In this document: positions 23,667 through 35,700 of the stretch, one piece after another
Numbering within the stretch: position 1 is the stretch's first letter
How the letters are laid out: each line of letters starts with the position of its first letter
Assembly (NCBI GenBank): GCA_023375785.1
Contig: SZWC01000093.1
Coordinates: forward strand, 306,933-370,932
DNA length: 64,000 nucleotides
Direction: 5' to 3'
DNA from: Penium margaritaceum
Lineage: Eukaryota; Streptophyta; Zygnematophyceae; Desmidiales; Peniaceae
The notes under the pieces: generated by a model
What the model was told of the DNA's origin: nothing
What the model saw: only the letters and a program-made list of their open reading frames with translations
The model's database searches: none
Made by a program: the position numbers and the translations under genes

Positions 23667-23814
23667 CAACTAGGGCGCAACTAGGGAGCAACTAGGGCGT
23701 AACTTGGGCGCAACTAGGGGGAAACGAGGGCGCAACTAGGATGCAACAATGGTGCAACTAGGGCGCAAGTAGGGCGCAAGTATGGCGCAACTATGGCAGA
23801 AGTGGGGGCGTCAT

Positions 23815-23910
23815 GATCCTAGTTGTACCCTAGTTTTGCCCTAGTTGCGTCATACATGCGCCCTACTTGCGGCCTAGTTGCGTCATACATGCGCCCTACT
23901 TGCGCCCTAC
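23815..23910 (-). repeat. Short inverted patch inside the 11-bp array
   Basis: Between about 23815 and 23910 the 11-bp units run in the opposite sense (CCTAGTTGTACCCTAG... GCGCCCTAC) before the array resumes with GGCGCAACAAGG. Within the patch the phrase TTGCGTCATACATGCGCCCT occurs twice, 33 bp apart. Confidence 0.85.
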
Positions 23911-26900
23911 GGCGCAACAAGGGTGCAACTCGGGCGCAACTTTAGCGCAACGAGGGCGCAACGAGGGCGCAACGAGGGCGCAACGAGGGCGCAACGAGGG
24001 CGCAATAAGGGCGCAACGAGGGTGCAACTAGGGCGCAAGTAGGGTGCAACTAGGGTTAAACTAGGGCGCAACTAGGGTGCAACTAGGGCGTAACAATGGC
24101 ACAACTAGGGTACAACTAGGGCGCAACTAGGGCGCAACTTGGTTGCAACTAGGGTACAACTAAGGCGTAACTAATGCGCAAGTAGGGCATAAGTAGGACG
24201 CAGCTAGGGCGTAACTAGGGTACAACTAGGGCGTAACTAGTGCCCAACTGAGGCGGAACTAGGGCGAGAGTAGGGCGCAACTAGGGCGCAACTAGGGCGC
24301 AACTAGGGTGCAACTAGTGCGCAACTGAGGCGGAACTAGGGCGAGAGTAGGGCGCAACTAGGGCGCAACTAGGGCGCAACTAGGACGCAACTAGGGCACA
24401 ACTAGGGCACAAGTAGGGCGCAACTAGGGCGCAACTAGGGCACATATAGGGCGCAAATAGGGCCTAACTAGGGCGCAATAGGATGCAACTAGGATGCAAC
24501 TAGGACGCAACAAGGGCACAGGAAGTGCGCAACTAGGGCGCAACTAGGGCGCAACTAGGGTGCAACTAGGGGGCAACTAAGGTGCAACTAGGGCGCAACT
24601 AGGGCGCGACAGGGGCGCGACTAGGGCGCGACAAGGGCACGACTTGGGCGCAACTAGGGCGCAACTTAGACGCAACTAAAGCGCAAACAGGGCGTAACTA
24701 GGGCGTAATTAGGGCGCCACTGGGGGCAACTAGGGCGCAACTAGGGCGCAACTTGGGCTCAACTAGGGCGCAACCAGGGCACAACTAGGGCGCAACTAGT
24801 GCGCAACTAGGACGCACCTAGGGCGCAACTAGGACGCAACTAGGGCGCAAATAGGGCACATGTATGACGCAACTAGGGCAAAACTAGGGTACAACTAGGG
24901 CGCAAGTAGGGTGCAAGTTGGGCGCAAGTATGGCGCAAGTAGGGCGCAAGTATGGCGCAACTAAGGCGCAAATAGGACGCAACTAGGACGCAATTAGGGC
25001 ACAACCGGGGCAGCCAGGACGCAACTAGGGCACAACCTGGCCTCAACTAGGGCGCAACTAGGGCACAACTAGGGCGCAACTAAGGTGCAACTAGGACGTA
25101 CCTAGGGCGCAACTAGGGCGCAACTAGGGCGAAACTCAGGCGCAACTAGGGCGCAAATAGGGCACAAGAAGGACGCAAGTAGGGCGCAACTAGGGTTCAA
25201 CTAGGGCACAAGTAGGGCGCAAATAGGGCGCAACTAGGGCGCAACTAGGGCGCAACTAGGGCGCAACTGGGGCGCAACGAGGGCGCAATGAGGGCGCAAC
25301 TAGGGCGCAACTAGGGCGCAACTAGGGCTCAATTAGGGCGCAACTAGGGTGTAACTACAGTGCAACTAGTGTGCAAGTTGGGCGCAACTAGGGTGCAACT
25401 AAGGTGCAACTAGGGCGCTAGTAGGACGCAACTAGGGCGCAACTAGGGGACAACTAGTGCTTAGCTAGTGCCCAACTGAGGCGCAACTAGGGCGCAAGTA
25501 GGCGCCAGAAAGGCGCAAGTAGAGCGCAACTAGGGTGCAAATATGGTGCAACTAGGACAAAACTAGGGCACAACTAGTGCGTAACTAGGGTACAACGAGG
25601 GTGCAACTAGGACACAACTAGGGCGCAACTAGGGTGCCCGGGCACAACAAGGGCGCAACTAGGGGGTAACTAGGGCACAACTACGGCGCAACTGGAACGC
25701 AACTAGGGCATAATTAGGGCAAAACTAGGACGCAAGTAGGGCGCAACTAGGGTGCAACTAGTGCGCAACTAGGGCGCAACTAGGGCGCGACTATGACGCA
25801 ACTAGGGCGATACTTGGGCGCAACTAGGGTGCAACTAGGGCGCAACTAGGGCGCAACTAGGGCGCAACTACGGCGCAACTAGGGCGCATCTAGGGCACAA
25901 CTAGGGCGCAACTAGGACGTAACTAGGTCGCGACTAGGGCGCGACTTGTGCGCAATTAGGAAGCAAATAGGGCGCGACTAGGACGCAACTAGGGCGCAAC
26001 TATGGTGCAAGTATGGCGCAACTAGGGTGCAAATAGGGCGCAAGTAGGGCACAAGTAAGACACAACTAGGACGCAACTAGGGCACAACTAGGGCGTAGCT
26101 AGTGCCCAACTGAGGCGCAACTATGGCGCAAGTGAGGCGCCAGTAGGGTGTAAGTTTGGTGCAATATGGGCGTAAGAATGGTACAACTAGGGTGCAACTA
26201 GGGCGCAACTAGGGTGCAACTAGTTTTTAAGTTGGGCGCAACTAGGGTGCAACTTAGGCGCAATTTGGGCGCAAGTAGGGTGCAACTAGCGCACAACTAG
26301 GCCGCAACTAGGGCGCAAGTATGGTGCAACCAGAGCGCAACCAGAGCGCAACTAGGGCACAACTAGGGCGCAACTAGGGCGCAACTAGGGTGCAACTAGT
26401 GCGCAAGTTCAGCGCAACTAAGGTGCAACTAAGGCACAACTAGCGCGTAGGTAGGGCGCAAGTGGGATGCAACTAGGGCGCAACTGCGGCACAACTAGGG
26501 CGTAGCTAGTGCCCAACTAAGGCACAACTAGGGTGCAAGTAGGGTGCCAGTATGGCGCAAGTAGGGTGTCATAAGGGCGCAAGTAGGGTGCAACTATGAC
26601 GCAACTAGGGCGCAACTAGGGCACAACTAGGGCGCGACTAGGGCGCAACTAGGGCGTAACTAGGACGCAACTAGGGCGCAAATAGGGCGCAACTGCGGCG
26701 CAAGTAGGGCGTCACTAGGGTGCAACTAGGGTGCAACAATGGCGCAACTAGGGCGCAACTAGGGTGCAACTAGGATGCAACTAGGATGCAACTAGGGCAC
26801 AACTAGGGTGCAACTCGGGTGCAAGTAGGGCGCAAGTAGGGTACAATTAGGGCGCAACTACGGCGCAAGTGGGGCACAACTAGGGCGCAACTAGGGCGCA

Positions 26901-27895
26901 ACTAGGGTGCAACGAGGGCGCAACGAGGGCACAACAAGGCGGCAATAAGGGCGCAACTAGGGTGCAACTAGGGCGCAACTAGGGCCCAACTAGGGTGCAA
27001 GTAGGGTGCAACTAGGGCGCAACTAGGGCGCAGCTAGGGCGCAACTAAGGCGCAACTAGGGCGCAACAAATGCGCAACTAGGGCGCAAGTATGGCACAAG
27101 TAGGATGCAACTAGGGCACAACTAGGGTACAACTAGGGCGTAGCTAGTGGCCAACTGAGGCGCAACTAGGGCGCAAGTAGGGTACCAATAGGGCATTAGT
27201 AGGGTGCAACAAGGGCGCAATAAGGGCGGAACTATAACGCAAATAGGACGCATATAGGGCGCAAAAAGGGCGCAACTAGGGCGCGATGAGGGCGCAAGTA
27301 GGACGCAGGTAGGGCACAACTAGGACACAACTCAGGCGCAACTAGGGCGTAACTAGGGGGCAACTAGGGTGCAACTAGGGCGCAACTAGGGCGCAACTAG
27401 GGCGCAACTAGGGCAAAACTAGGGCAAAACTAGGGCAAAGCTAGGGCGCAAGTACGGCGCAACTATGATGCAACTAGGGCGCAACAAGGGCCCAACGAGG
27501 GCGCAACTAGGGCGCAACTAGGGCGCAACTAGGGTCCAACCAGGGTGCAACTAGGGCGCAACTAGGGTGCAACTAGTGTGCAAGTTGGGCGCAACTAGGG
27601 CGCAACTAGGGCGCAACTAGGGTCCAACCAGGGTGCAACTAGGGCGCAACTAGGGTGCAACTAGTGTGCAAGTTGGGCGCAACTAGGGCGCAACTAAGGC
27701 GCAACTAGGGCGCAAGTAGGACGCAACTAGGGCAAAACTAGGGGACAACTAGGGCTTAGCTAGTGCCCAACCGAGGCGCAACTAGGGCGCAAGTAGGCGC
27801 CAGAAAGGCGCAAGTAGAGCGCAACTAGGGTGCAACTAGGGCGCAACTAGGTCGCAACTAGGACCCAACTAGTGCGTAACTAGGGTACAACTAGG

Positions 27896-28568
27896 TTCAT
27901 GCACCGTATCGGATAGGTGTGCATGCTCGCATCGCGCAACACATGCAAGCGACGGCGGGAACTTCGGAAGACATCATTCTCCTAGGGAAACGCATCTCCA
28001 GACGATTGATGGGGATTCGAGGTGACCCTCCTACGCGTCAACGCGATCTGGAGCCTCACTTGCCCCTTGCCCTCCGACGACCACGGCAGCACGCCCATCC
28101 CGCCCGGCCACCCCGAACCGTCTGGGCACCATCTCGTGGACCCCGACGACAACCCTCAAATTATTCATCACGCGGTTCACGCCGTTTACACAGCCGACGA
28201 TCCACGACGGAGACAGACACAGCCTTGGACGACCTGGGACACACTTCTTACGAGACTGCTACATAAGAACTACGACAGACAAACACCACCAATGCCATGC
28301 CAGAAATGACCAACCCTGCCTGGGCACGATATGAATACAAACTCGCTGAAAGAACGGTGCATGCGGGTGCTGCCCCTGTGTTGGAAGCTCACGCGCTGGC
28401 AGCTTTTCTCACCATGGCCGAGGCGGTAGATGTTTTCACAGACTTGGGCATGGACGACCCCTGCCCGGCACCCCCACCTTCACCGGCGGTACCTGACCCC
28501 ACGGCGGCAAAACACTATGGTAAGCATTCGCCCACCATATCACTTAGAATCGAGCATGGGCGGGAAGA
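27896..28568 (+). pseudogene. Degenerate coding sequence at the 5' edge of island 2
   Basis: Non-satellite sequence starts abruptly after the 11-bp array at about 27895. Plausible coding pieces lie in two frames. One includes HLVDPDDNPQIIHHAVHAVY and TWDTLLTRLLHKNYDRQ (ending 28309). The second, starting at 28297, includes PAWARYEYKLAERTVH and LAAFLTMAEAVDVFTDLG and ends in a Pro-rich stretch. Together they look like a broken retroelement protein upstream of the coiled-coil region, but no family motif was recognised. The competing Arg/His/Pro-rich frame from 27919 is probably a shadow. Confidence 0.4.
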
Positions 28569-29220
28569 GTGGAGAGGTTATGGGAGCAACACACGACATG
28601 GCTGAGGCCGTACGTGGACCATGTGCGCAATTCTGCTACTAACCTGGCGCAAGTTAGGATTGCCCTCTCTGTGTGCGAATCTGTCCGCATGGACAGCCAA
28701 AAGTGTGTCCAACAGCAAGAAATACAAATAGCAACTATCCAAGCAAGGCTTCGGGAGGTGCGACGCCTGCAATATGCATGGAACAAGGCCGCTGATAGAG
28801 GGGATGACCCGTCCGCAGTTGAACAACAACCTCTAATTGACCAACGCATAGAAGTGGGGTGAACCCTCTAGGCGACGCGTGCAGAGGTGATTTGTTTCAC
28901 TTCAGGACTGCAACAGCTCGAGGCATAGCTTTCCAATCTGCGGCAGCTACGGACTGAGTACGAGGAGGAGTGGGCAGCCGTCCGTGCAAGATTTCGCAGG
29001 ACATGACACAGCACAGGCGAGGGTTCTGGCCCTCCAAGAGGACGTCTCCTAGCAATACCGTGCCATCTGCATGCTGATTGACCAGGCCAAGCAACTCATC
29101 GATGAGCGCGAACGGTGCCTGCAACAACAGTTAATCGGGGATGTATCTCATGCATTCATCACCGATGCCATGCACAGGTTGGAGAATGAGTTGGAAGAAC
29201 ACCTCGAAGAGTTGCGGCAC
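28569..29220 (+). pseudogene. Coiled-coil protein fragment, probably gag-like
   Basis: Two frames joined by a shift near 29000 encode long helical, Gln/Glu/Arg/Leu-rich sequence. The first has LREVRRLQYAWNKAADRG and, past stops at 28860, 28869 and 28926, LRQLRTEYEEEWAAVRARF. The second has ARVLALQEDVS, a TAG at 29050, then AKQLIDERERCLQQQL and HRLENELEEHLEELRHL. The heptad-like spacing of Leu/Val suggests coiled coils. Such segments occur in the N-terminal part of some Gag proteins. The frame runs on into the sequence leading to integrase, so it probably belongs to the same element. No catalytic motif is present. Confidence 0.45.
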
Positions 29221-30130
29221 CTCTACCCACTGGACTTTTCTACCGCCGTCCGCCCGGCAGCTTTCCGCTACTTCTTGCACTTGACCATGATCCCCAACCA
29301 CACAGAGCGCATCCAGCCCGGCCTTCTTCCATTCATGACGACAAGCTTCAATCTTCACCATCACGACTTCTTACGCTTCCTTTACCCCCTCGATCTCTTT
29401 ATTGGCCGGGAGCACGCGCTTCAGCGCCAGCGACTTGGTTCCCCCTCCTCAGGTTCCAAGGACCTGCACCAACCCGCTATCCTCTCTCGGAAGCGCCCGC
29501 TGCATCACGAGCGACGCCGCCTCCTGTGGATGATCCACCGGCCATCCCCGAGCCGGCGCCTACAGGAGCCCACCCCGCAAGAAGCCAGCACGCCAGCCGC
29601 TGATGTTGCACCAGCCGTGCCCCCAGCCACCGCGCGGCGTACCTCATCCCGTATTCGGCATCCCGCTACAACAACTTCCACGAGCACAGCGGACCCAGCC
29701 GTCACGCGGAGTTTCTCTACACGCACACGGACCGACGCCCTCTTGCCTGGGGCGGGTGAGGAGAATCATCAGGTTGAGTCTACAGGTGGAGCACCTCTAC
29801 CACCAGAATCCTTTGAGGAACTGCGACATCGCCTCTTGGTCCTGGCACCGGGAGGCGACCTGGAGCACTCGCAACAGGAGCCAGCGATCAAAACATACGA
29901 GTGGTCTGATTGGGCACGAGCCCAAATCCTGTCTGGTGGCCGCACAATGGTGGAAGTTTACCCGGATGCCCACGTTCGCTCCGATGCCAAGGCCACACTC
30001 GACAAGTATGTGTGGCTACACGGACGGCTCTGGCGACGTGAGTACGACGCATACCCACTGCGCTGGTGTACACCGGTGACCTTGCGGGACAAGCTGATCA
30101 TGCAAGAGCTACTGGGTGGGATTAAAGAAG
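29221..30130 (+). pseudogene. Linker and N-terminal integrase region
   Basis: This continues the open frame from 29071. After an Arg/Ser/Pro-rich linker with an Ala/Pro/Thr stretch (about 29570-29720), it reads LPPESFEELRHRLLVLAPGG. It then reads KYVWLHGRLWRREYDAYPL and TLRDKLIMQELLGG near 30000-30120. The last two match the segment that precedes the HHCC zinc-binding domain in Ty3/gypsy integrases ('...G.L.RR...P..LR..IL...H'). The two zinc-binding His residues expected next are missing: the frame changes near 30120-30140 and the sequence jumps to the Cys pair of the same domain. A deletion of several tens of bases is inferred. Confidence 0.6.
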
Positions 30131-31417
30131 CAGATTGGAGAGGTCATTGCCACATGTGGAACCTGCATCCGCCATCACCCTTGCTAACGAATCCACCAGC
30201 CCCGCTTAATGTACGCCCGTCTCGGCGCACCTATGGAAAAAGTTATCATTGACTTCCATGGCCCCCTTCGTACCACCCAACGCAAAAACGTACACTAGAT
30301 CCTCGGCATCGACCACATGAACAAGTGGGTCATGGCTCGGGCTGTCCCCAAGGCCGACGCAGCGCATGCTGCAGCGTTCCTCAAGGAGGAGGTCACTCAC
30401 AGGGGAGGTGCGTGCAAGATCATCCAGTGTGACAATGGGTCGAACTTTGCCGGCACATTCGCGGAGGTGGCGGCCTATTTCAACATCCAGATTGACAATG
30501 GGGCACGACATCGGCCACAAACACAAGGTCAGGTCGAACGTATGCACGGGGCCATCACCCAGACCATCCGGAAGTTATCAAATGACAATGCGCAATGGGA
30601 TGAGCAGCTGGAGGACATCGTCTACGAATACAACACCACATCTCACTCTTCTACCAGCTTCTCACCCCACGTGCTGCGTCACGGCCAATAACATTGGACC
30701 ATGGCTACGCTGCCGCTCATGCCTAACGCGCCGGTGCCACCACAGGAGGAGGGTTCGACAGTGGCCGACGAAGTTGAATTCATGAAACAGCGGGGTGCTT
30801 GGCTCCAATGGTGCCTCCAAGAGGCCCGCACTCAGGGGTCTGTCGCAGCACAGCGTGGGGTGGACCGTGTCAATGCCGGTCTCATGCTCGATGACTTCCA
30901 GGTCGGTGATGGCGTGCGGCCGAAACGGGAAGAGGTGGGTAAGGCACAGCACAATGAAGCAACGCTCCCCCACCAATGTTACCAGGTATGGGCCGTCGAT
31001 GGAGTATATGTGTGGCTCGAGGGCCGCCGAATTTCCAATCTTATGGCGCGCCGGGAGCGACTTGAGAAGCTCCCTACCCGGCGAATGAGGACCACTAAGG
31101 GGGCGCCATCAGGGATCGGAACACAAGTCCAGCGACAGTCGCCTTTCCGCGTGACCATCCCAGACGAAGTGTCTGAGGCTCCAAGGCAGCCAGCGCCGGG
31201 CTCAAAGCAGGCACACCCGAGCCTCAGCTTAACACCCGATGCAACAACGACAGCCACACGACGAAAGCGGGCGCAGCGGCCACATGCTGGAACTATCCCA
31301 CAAACGACGGATGATCAACCTACATCGACGGCAGCAGACGCTCAACGTAGTCTTCGTTCACTAATGTCGGCTGTGATGTCTTCGGGAATGCAACCCGGAA
31401 AACCCCAGCAGCAGTAG
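30131..31417 (+). pseudogene. Ty3/gypsy integrase catalytic core and C-terminal domain
   Basis: One frame contains CGTC (30155), the Cys pair of the HHCC zinc domain, then IIDFHGPL with the first catalytic Asp (30251). QCDNGSNFAG carries the second Asp (30431), and PQTQGQVERMHGAI the Glu (30536). Thirty-four residues separate the second Asp and the Glu, one fewer than the usual 35. DIVYEYNTTSHSSTSFSPH is the typical core end. The C-terminal part has DDFQVGDGVRPK and QVWAVDGVYVWLEGR, resembling the SH3-like DNA-binding domain. Stops at 30185 (TAA), 30296 (TAG), 30689 (TAA) and 31415 (TAG) break it. Integrase joins element DNA to the host chromosome. No chromodomain was recognised. Past 31415 the frame continues directly into the repeat tail. 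Confidence 0.9.
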
Positions 31418-32752
31418 GAATGGGAGGTGCTACCACATGCGGCAGCTGCACCCGGCGCGGCGCCCGAGCCGCCAGCGCCACTAGCAGCAGCAGCAGACCA
31501 ACGGGCACAGGAGGTAATGCCACATGTGGCAGCTGCACCCGGGGCGGCATCCAAGCCGCCAGCGCCAGCAGCAGTAGCAGCACAGCAGCAGGAACGGGAG
31601 GTGCTGCCACCTGCGGCAGCTACACCCGGCGTGGCGCCCGAGCCGCCTGCGCCACCAGCAGCAGCAGCAGACCAACGGGCACAGGAGGTAATGCCACATG
31701 TGGCAGCTGCACCCGGGGCGGCATCCAAGCCGCCAGCGCCAGCAGCAGTAGCAGCACAGCAGCAGGAACGGGAGGTGCTGCCACCTGCGGCAGCTACACC
31801 CGGCGTGGCGCCCGAGCCGCCTGCGCCACCAGCAGCAGCAGCAGACCAACGGGCACAGGAGGTAATGCCACATGTGGCAGCTGCACCCGGGGCGGCATCC
31901 AAGCCGCCAGCGCCAGCAGCAGTAGCAGCACAGCAGCAGGAACGGGAGGTGCTGCCACCTGCGGCAGCTACACCCGGCGTGGCGCCCGAGCCGCCTGCGC
32001 CACCAGCAGCAGCAGCAGACCAGCGGGCACAGGCGGTGCTGCCACTTGCGGCAGGTGCACCCAGCGCGGCACCCAAGCCGCCAGCGCCACCAGCAGCAGC
32101 AGTAGACCAGCGGGCATAGGAGGTGCTGCCACATGCGGCAGCTGCGCCCGGCGCGGCACCCAAGCCACCAGCGCCAGAGCAGCAGTAGCAGAGCAGCGGA
32201 TACAGTAGGTGCTGCCACCTGTAGCAACTACACCAAGCGCGGCACCCGAGCTGCCAGCACCACTAGCAGCAGCAGCAAGGAAGCGGTCACAAGAGGTTCT
32301 GCCACCTACGGCAGTTGTACCCGGCGTGGCACCAGAGCCGCCAGCGCCACCCGCAGCAGCAGCAAACCAGCAGGCACAAGAGGTGCTGTCACCTGCGACA
32401 GCTGCACCCGGCGCGGCACCCAAGCCGCCAGCGCCACCAGCAGCAGCAGCAGACCAGCGGGCACATGAGGTGCTGCCACCTGCGGTTGTTGCACCCGGCG
32501 CGGCACCCAAGCCGCCAGCGCCAGCGGCAGCAGCAAGAGAGCAACAGACACACAAGGTGTTGCCACCTGTGGCGGCTGCATGCGGTGCGACACCCAAGCC
32601 ACCAGCACCATCAGCACCAGCAGCAAAGCAGCGGGCACAGGAGGTGTTGCCACCTCCGGCAGCGGCACTCGGCACCCGAAACACAAGCGCCACCAGCAGC
32701 AGTAGTAAAGTAGCGGGCACAGGAGGTGCTGCCACCTGCGCCAGCTGCACCT
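31418..32752 (+). repeat. 87-bp minisatellite encoding a 29-residue Ala/Pro-rich repeat tail
   Basis: About 15 tandem units of 87 bp, each encoding 29 residues that begin EV(L/M)P and end (D/Q)Q(R/Q)..., with PPAP and poly-Ala cores. In the first part two unit types alternate as a 174-bp block: the marker GAGGTAATGCCACATGTGGC recurs at 31511, 31685 and 31859. The reading frame is that of the integrase, separated only by the TAG at 31415. It stops at a TAG at 32117 and shifts frame near 32190 through a small indel, then stays repeat-coding to 32752, where the 20-bp satellite starts. Several other frames are also open because the unit is GC-rich and a multiple of three. The real frame is inferred from continuity with integrase. 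Confidence 0.85.
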
Positions 32753-35700
32753 TGGTTTCTGTGATCCAGCTTTGGTTTATCCAGCTTTGTTTCCTTTAAC
32801 CCGGCATTGGTTTCTGTGACCCGTCTAGGGTTTCTATGACCTGGCTTTTGTTTCTGTTACCGAGCTTTGGTTTCTATGACCCGGCTTTGGTTTCTGTGAC
32901 CCGGCTTTGGTTACTCTTACCCGGTTTTGGTTTCTATTACCCGGTGTTGGTTTCTTTGACCCATCTTTGGTTTCTGTGACCCGACATTGGTTTCTGGGAC
33001 CCGGCTTTGGTTTATGTGACCCGGTTTTGAATTTTGTGACCCGGCTTTTGTTTGTGTGAGCCGGCTTTGGCTTCTGTGACCCGGCTTTGTGTGACCGGTT
33101 TTGGTTTATGTGACCCAGCGTTGGTTTCTGTGACCCAGCTTTGGTTTCTATGACCCGGCTTTGGTTTGTGTGATCCGGCTTTGGTTTATGTGACCCGGCT
33201 TTTGTTTCTGTGACCCGGCTTTTGTTCATGTGACCTAGCATTGGTTTATGTGACCCGGCTTTGGTTTTTGTGACCCGATTTGGTTTCTGTGACCCGGCTT
33301 TGATTTCCGTGCCCCGGCTTTGGTTTCTCTGACCTGGCTTTGGTTTATGTGACCCANNNNNNNNNNNNNNNNNNNNNNNNNNNNNNNNNNNNNNNNNNNN
33401 NNNNNNNNNNNNNNNNNNNNNNNNNNNNNNNNNNNNNNNNNNNNNNNNNNNNNNNNNNNNNNNNNNNNNNNNNNNNNNNNNNNNNNNNNNNNNNNNNNNN
33501 NNNNNNNNNNNNNNNNNNNNNNNNNNNNNNNNNNNNNNNNNNNNNNNNNNNNNNNNNNNNNNNNNNNNNNNNNNNNNNNNNNNNNNNNNNNNNNNNNNNN
33601 NNNNNNNNNNNNNNNNNNNNNNNNNNNNNNNNNNNNNNNNNNNNNNNNNNNNNNNNNNNNNNNNNNNNNNNNNNNNNNNNNNNNNNNNNNNNNNNNNNNN
33701 NNNNNNNNNNNNNNNNNNNNNNNNNNNNNNNNNNNNNNNNNNNNNNNNNNNNNNNNNNNNNNNNNNNNNNNNNNNNNNNNNNNNATCCGGCTTTAGATTC
33801 TGTGACCCGGCTTTAGTTTCTGTGACCCGGCTTTGGTTTCTATGACCGGGCTTTGGTTTATGTGCTCCGGCTTTGGTTTGTTGACGTGGCTTTGGTTTTG
33901 TGACCCGGATTTGGTTTTTGTGATCTGGCTTTGGTTTATGTGACCCAGCTTTGGTGTCAGTGACCCGGCTTTTGGTTTTTGTGAACTGGCCTTGGTTTTT
34001 GTGACCCGGCTTTGGTTTATGTGACCCGGCTTTGGTTTATGTGACTTGGCTTTGGTTGCTCTGACCCGGCTTTGGTTTTTGTGACCCGACTTTGGTTTCT
34101 GTGACCCGGCTTTGGTTTCTGTGAACCGGATTTGGTTTCTGTGACCCGGCTTTTGTTTCTCTTACTTGGCTTTGGTTTTAATGACCCGGCTGTGGTTTGT
34201 GTGACCCGGCTTTGCGTTCTGTGACCTGGCTTTTTTTTATGTGACTCGGCTTTGGTTTATGTGACACGTCTTTGGTTGCTGTGACCCGGCTTTGGTTTCA
34301 GTGACCCGGTTTTGGTTTCTGTGACCCTACTTTGGTTTCTGTGACCCAGCTTTGATTTCTATGACCCAGTTTTGGTTTCTCTCACCCGGCTTTCGTTTCT
34401 ATGGCCCAGCTTTCGTTTCTCAGATCCGGCTTTGGTTTATCCAGCTTTGGGGTCTTTGACCTGGCTTTGGTTTTTGTGACCCATCTTTGGTTTCTATGAG
34501 CCGGCTATTGTTTCTGTCACCCGGCTTTGCTTTCTATTACATGGCTTTCGTTTTTGTGGCCCGGCTTTGGTTTCTGTGGCCCGCCTTTGGTTTCTTTGAC
34601 CTGGCATTGGTTTCAGTGACCCGGCTTTGGTTTTTGTGACCCAGCTTTGGTTTCTGCGACCCTGTTTTGCTTTTTGTGACCCAGCTTTGGTTTTGTGACC
34701 CGGCTTTTGTTTGTGTTACCCGGATTTGGCTTATGTGACCCGGCTTTGTGTGACTGGCTTTGGTTTCTGTGACCCATCTTTTGTGTCAGTGACCCGTCCT
34801 TGGTTTTTGTGACCTGACTTTGGTGTCTGTGATCCAGCTTTGGTTTTGGTGACCCGGCTTTTTATCTCATGACCCGACTTTGGTTTCTGTGACCCAGTTT
34901 TGGTTTTTGTGACCCGGCTTTGGTTGATGTGACCCGGCGTTGGTCTCTGTGACCCGGCTTTGATTTCAATGACCCGGCTTTGCTTTCTGTGACCCGGCTT
35001 TGGTTTCTGTGTGCCATAGTGGTTTCTCTGACTCGGCTTTGGTTTCTGTGACCTGACTTTGGGTTATGTGACCCAGGCTTTGGTTTCTGTGACCGGCTTG
35101 GGTTTATGTGACCCGTCTTTGGTTTCTGTAACCGGGCTTTGGTTTGTGTGACCCGACTTTGGTTTCAGTGACCCTGCTTTGGTTTATGTGACCCAGCTTT
35201 GGTTTATGTGACCCGGCTTTGGTTTCTGTGACCCTGCTTTGGTTTGAGTGACCCGGCTTTGCTTTATGTGACCCGGCTTTGGATTCTGTGACCCAACTTT
35301 GGTTTATGTGACCCGGCTTTGGTTTCTCTGACCCGGCTTTGGTTTCTGTGACCCAACTTTGGTTTATGTGACCCGGCTTTGGTTTCTCTGACCCGGCTTT
35401 GGTTTCTGTGGCCTGGCTTTGGGTTCAGTGACCCAGCTTTGGTTTCTATGACCCGGCTTTGATTTCTGTGACTCAGTTTTTTATGTGACCCAGCTTTGGT
35501 TTCCGTGACCCGGTTTGGTTTCTGTCATCCGGCTTTGGTTTCTGTGACCCGGCATTGGTTTCTCTGACCCAGCTTTGGTTTCTTTGACCCGGCTTTGGTT
35601 TTTGTGACCCGGCTTTGGTTTGTGGAACCCAGCTTTGGTTTTTGTGATCCGGCTTTGGTTTCTCTGACCCGGCTATGGTTTATATGACCAGGCTTTGGTT

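Larger units (their letters stand above)
14498..27895 (+). repeat. Large 11-bp satellite array (AACTAGGGCGC)
   Basis: About 13.4 kb of 11-bp units with scattered variants (ACAACTAGGGC, GCAACGAGGGC, GCAAGTAGGGC). It links the two retroelement islands. The diagnostic phrase TAGCTAGTGCCCAACTGAGG and close variants recur through it (for example near 14645, 15300, 18290, 18990, 22425, 25450, 26100, 26505, 27140 and 27755). Regular higher-order blocks and one short inverted patch are listed separately. ORFs at 18972-19181 and 27122-27319 (minus) are repeat translations. Confidence 0.96.

Noticed and set aside
31342-32750. Long minus-strand and alternative-frame ORFs over the 87-bp repeat
   Set aside because: A GC-rich repeat with a period divisible by three opens several frames at once. 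Only the + frame is continuous with integrase.
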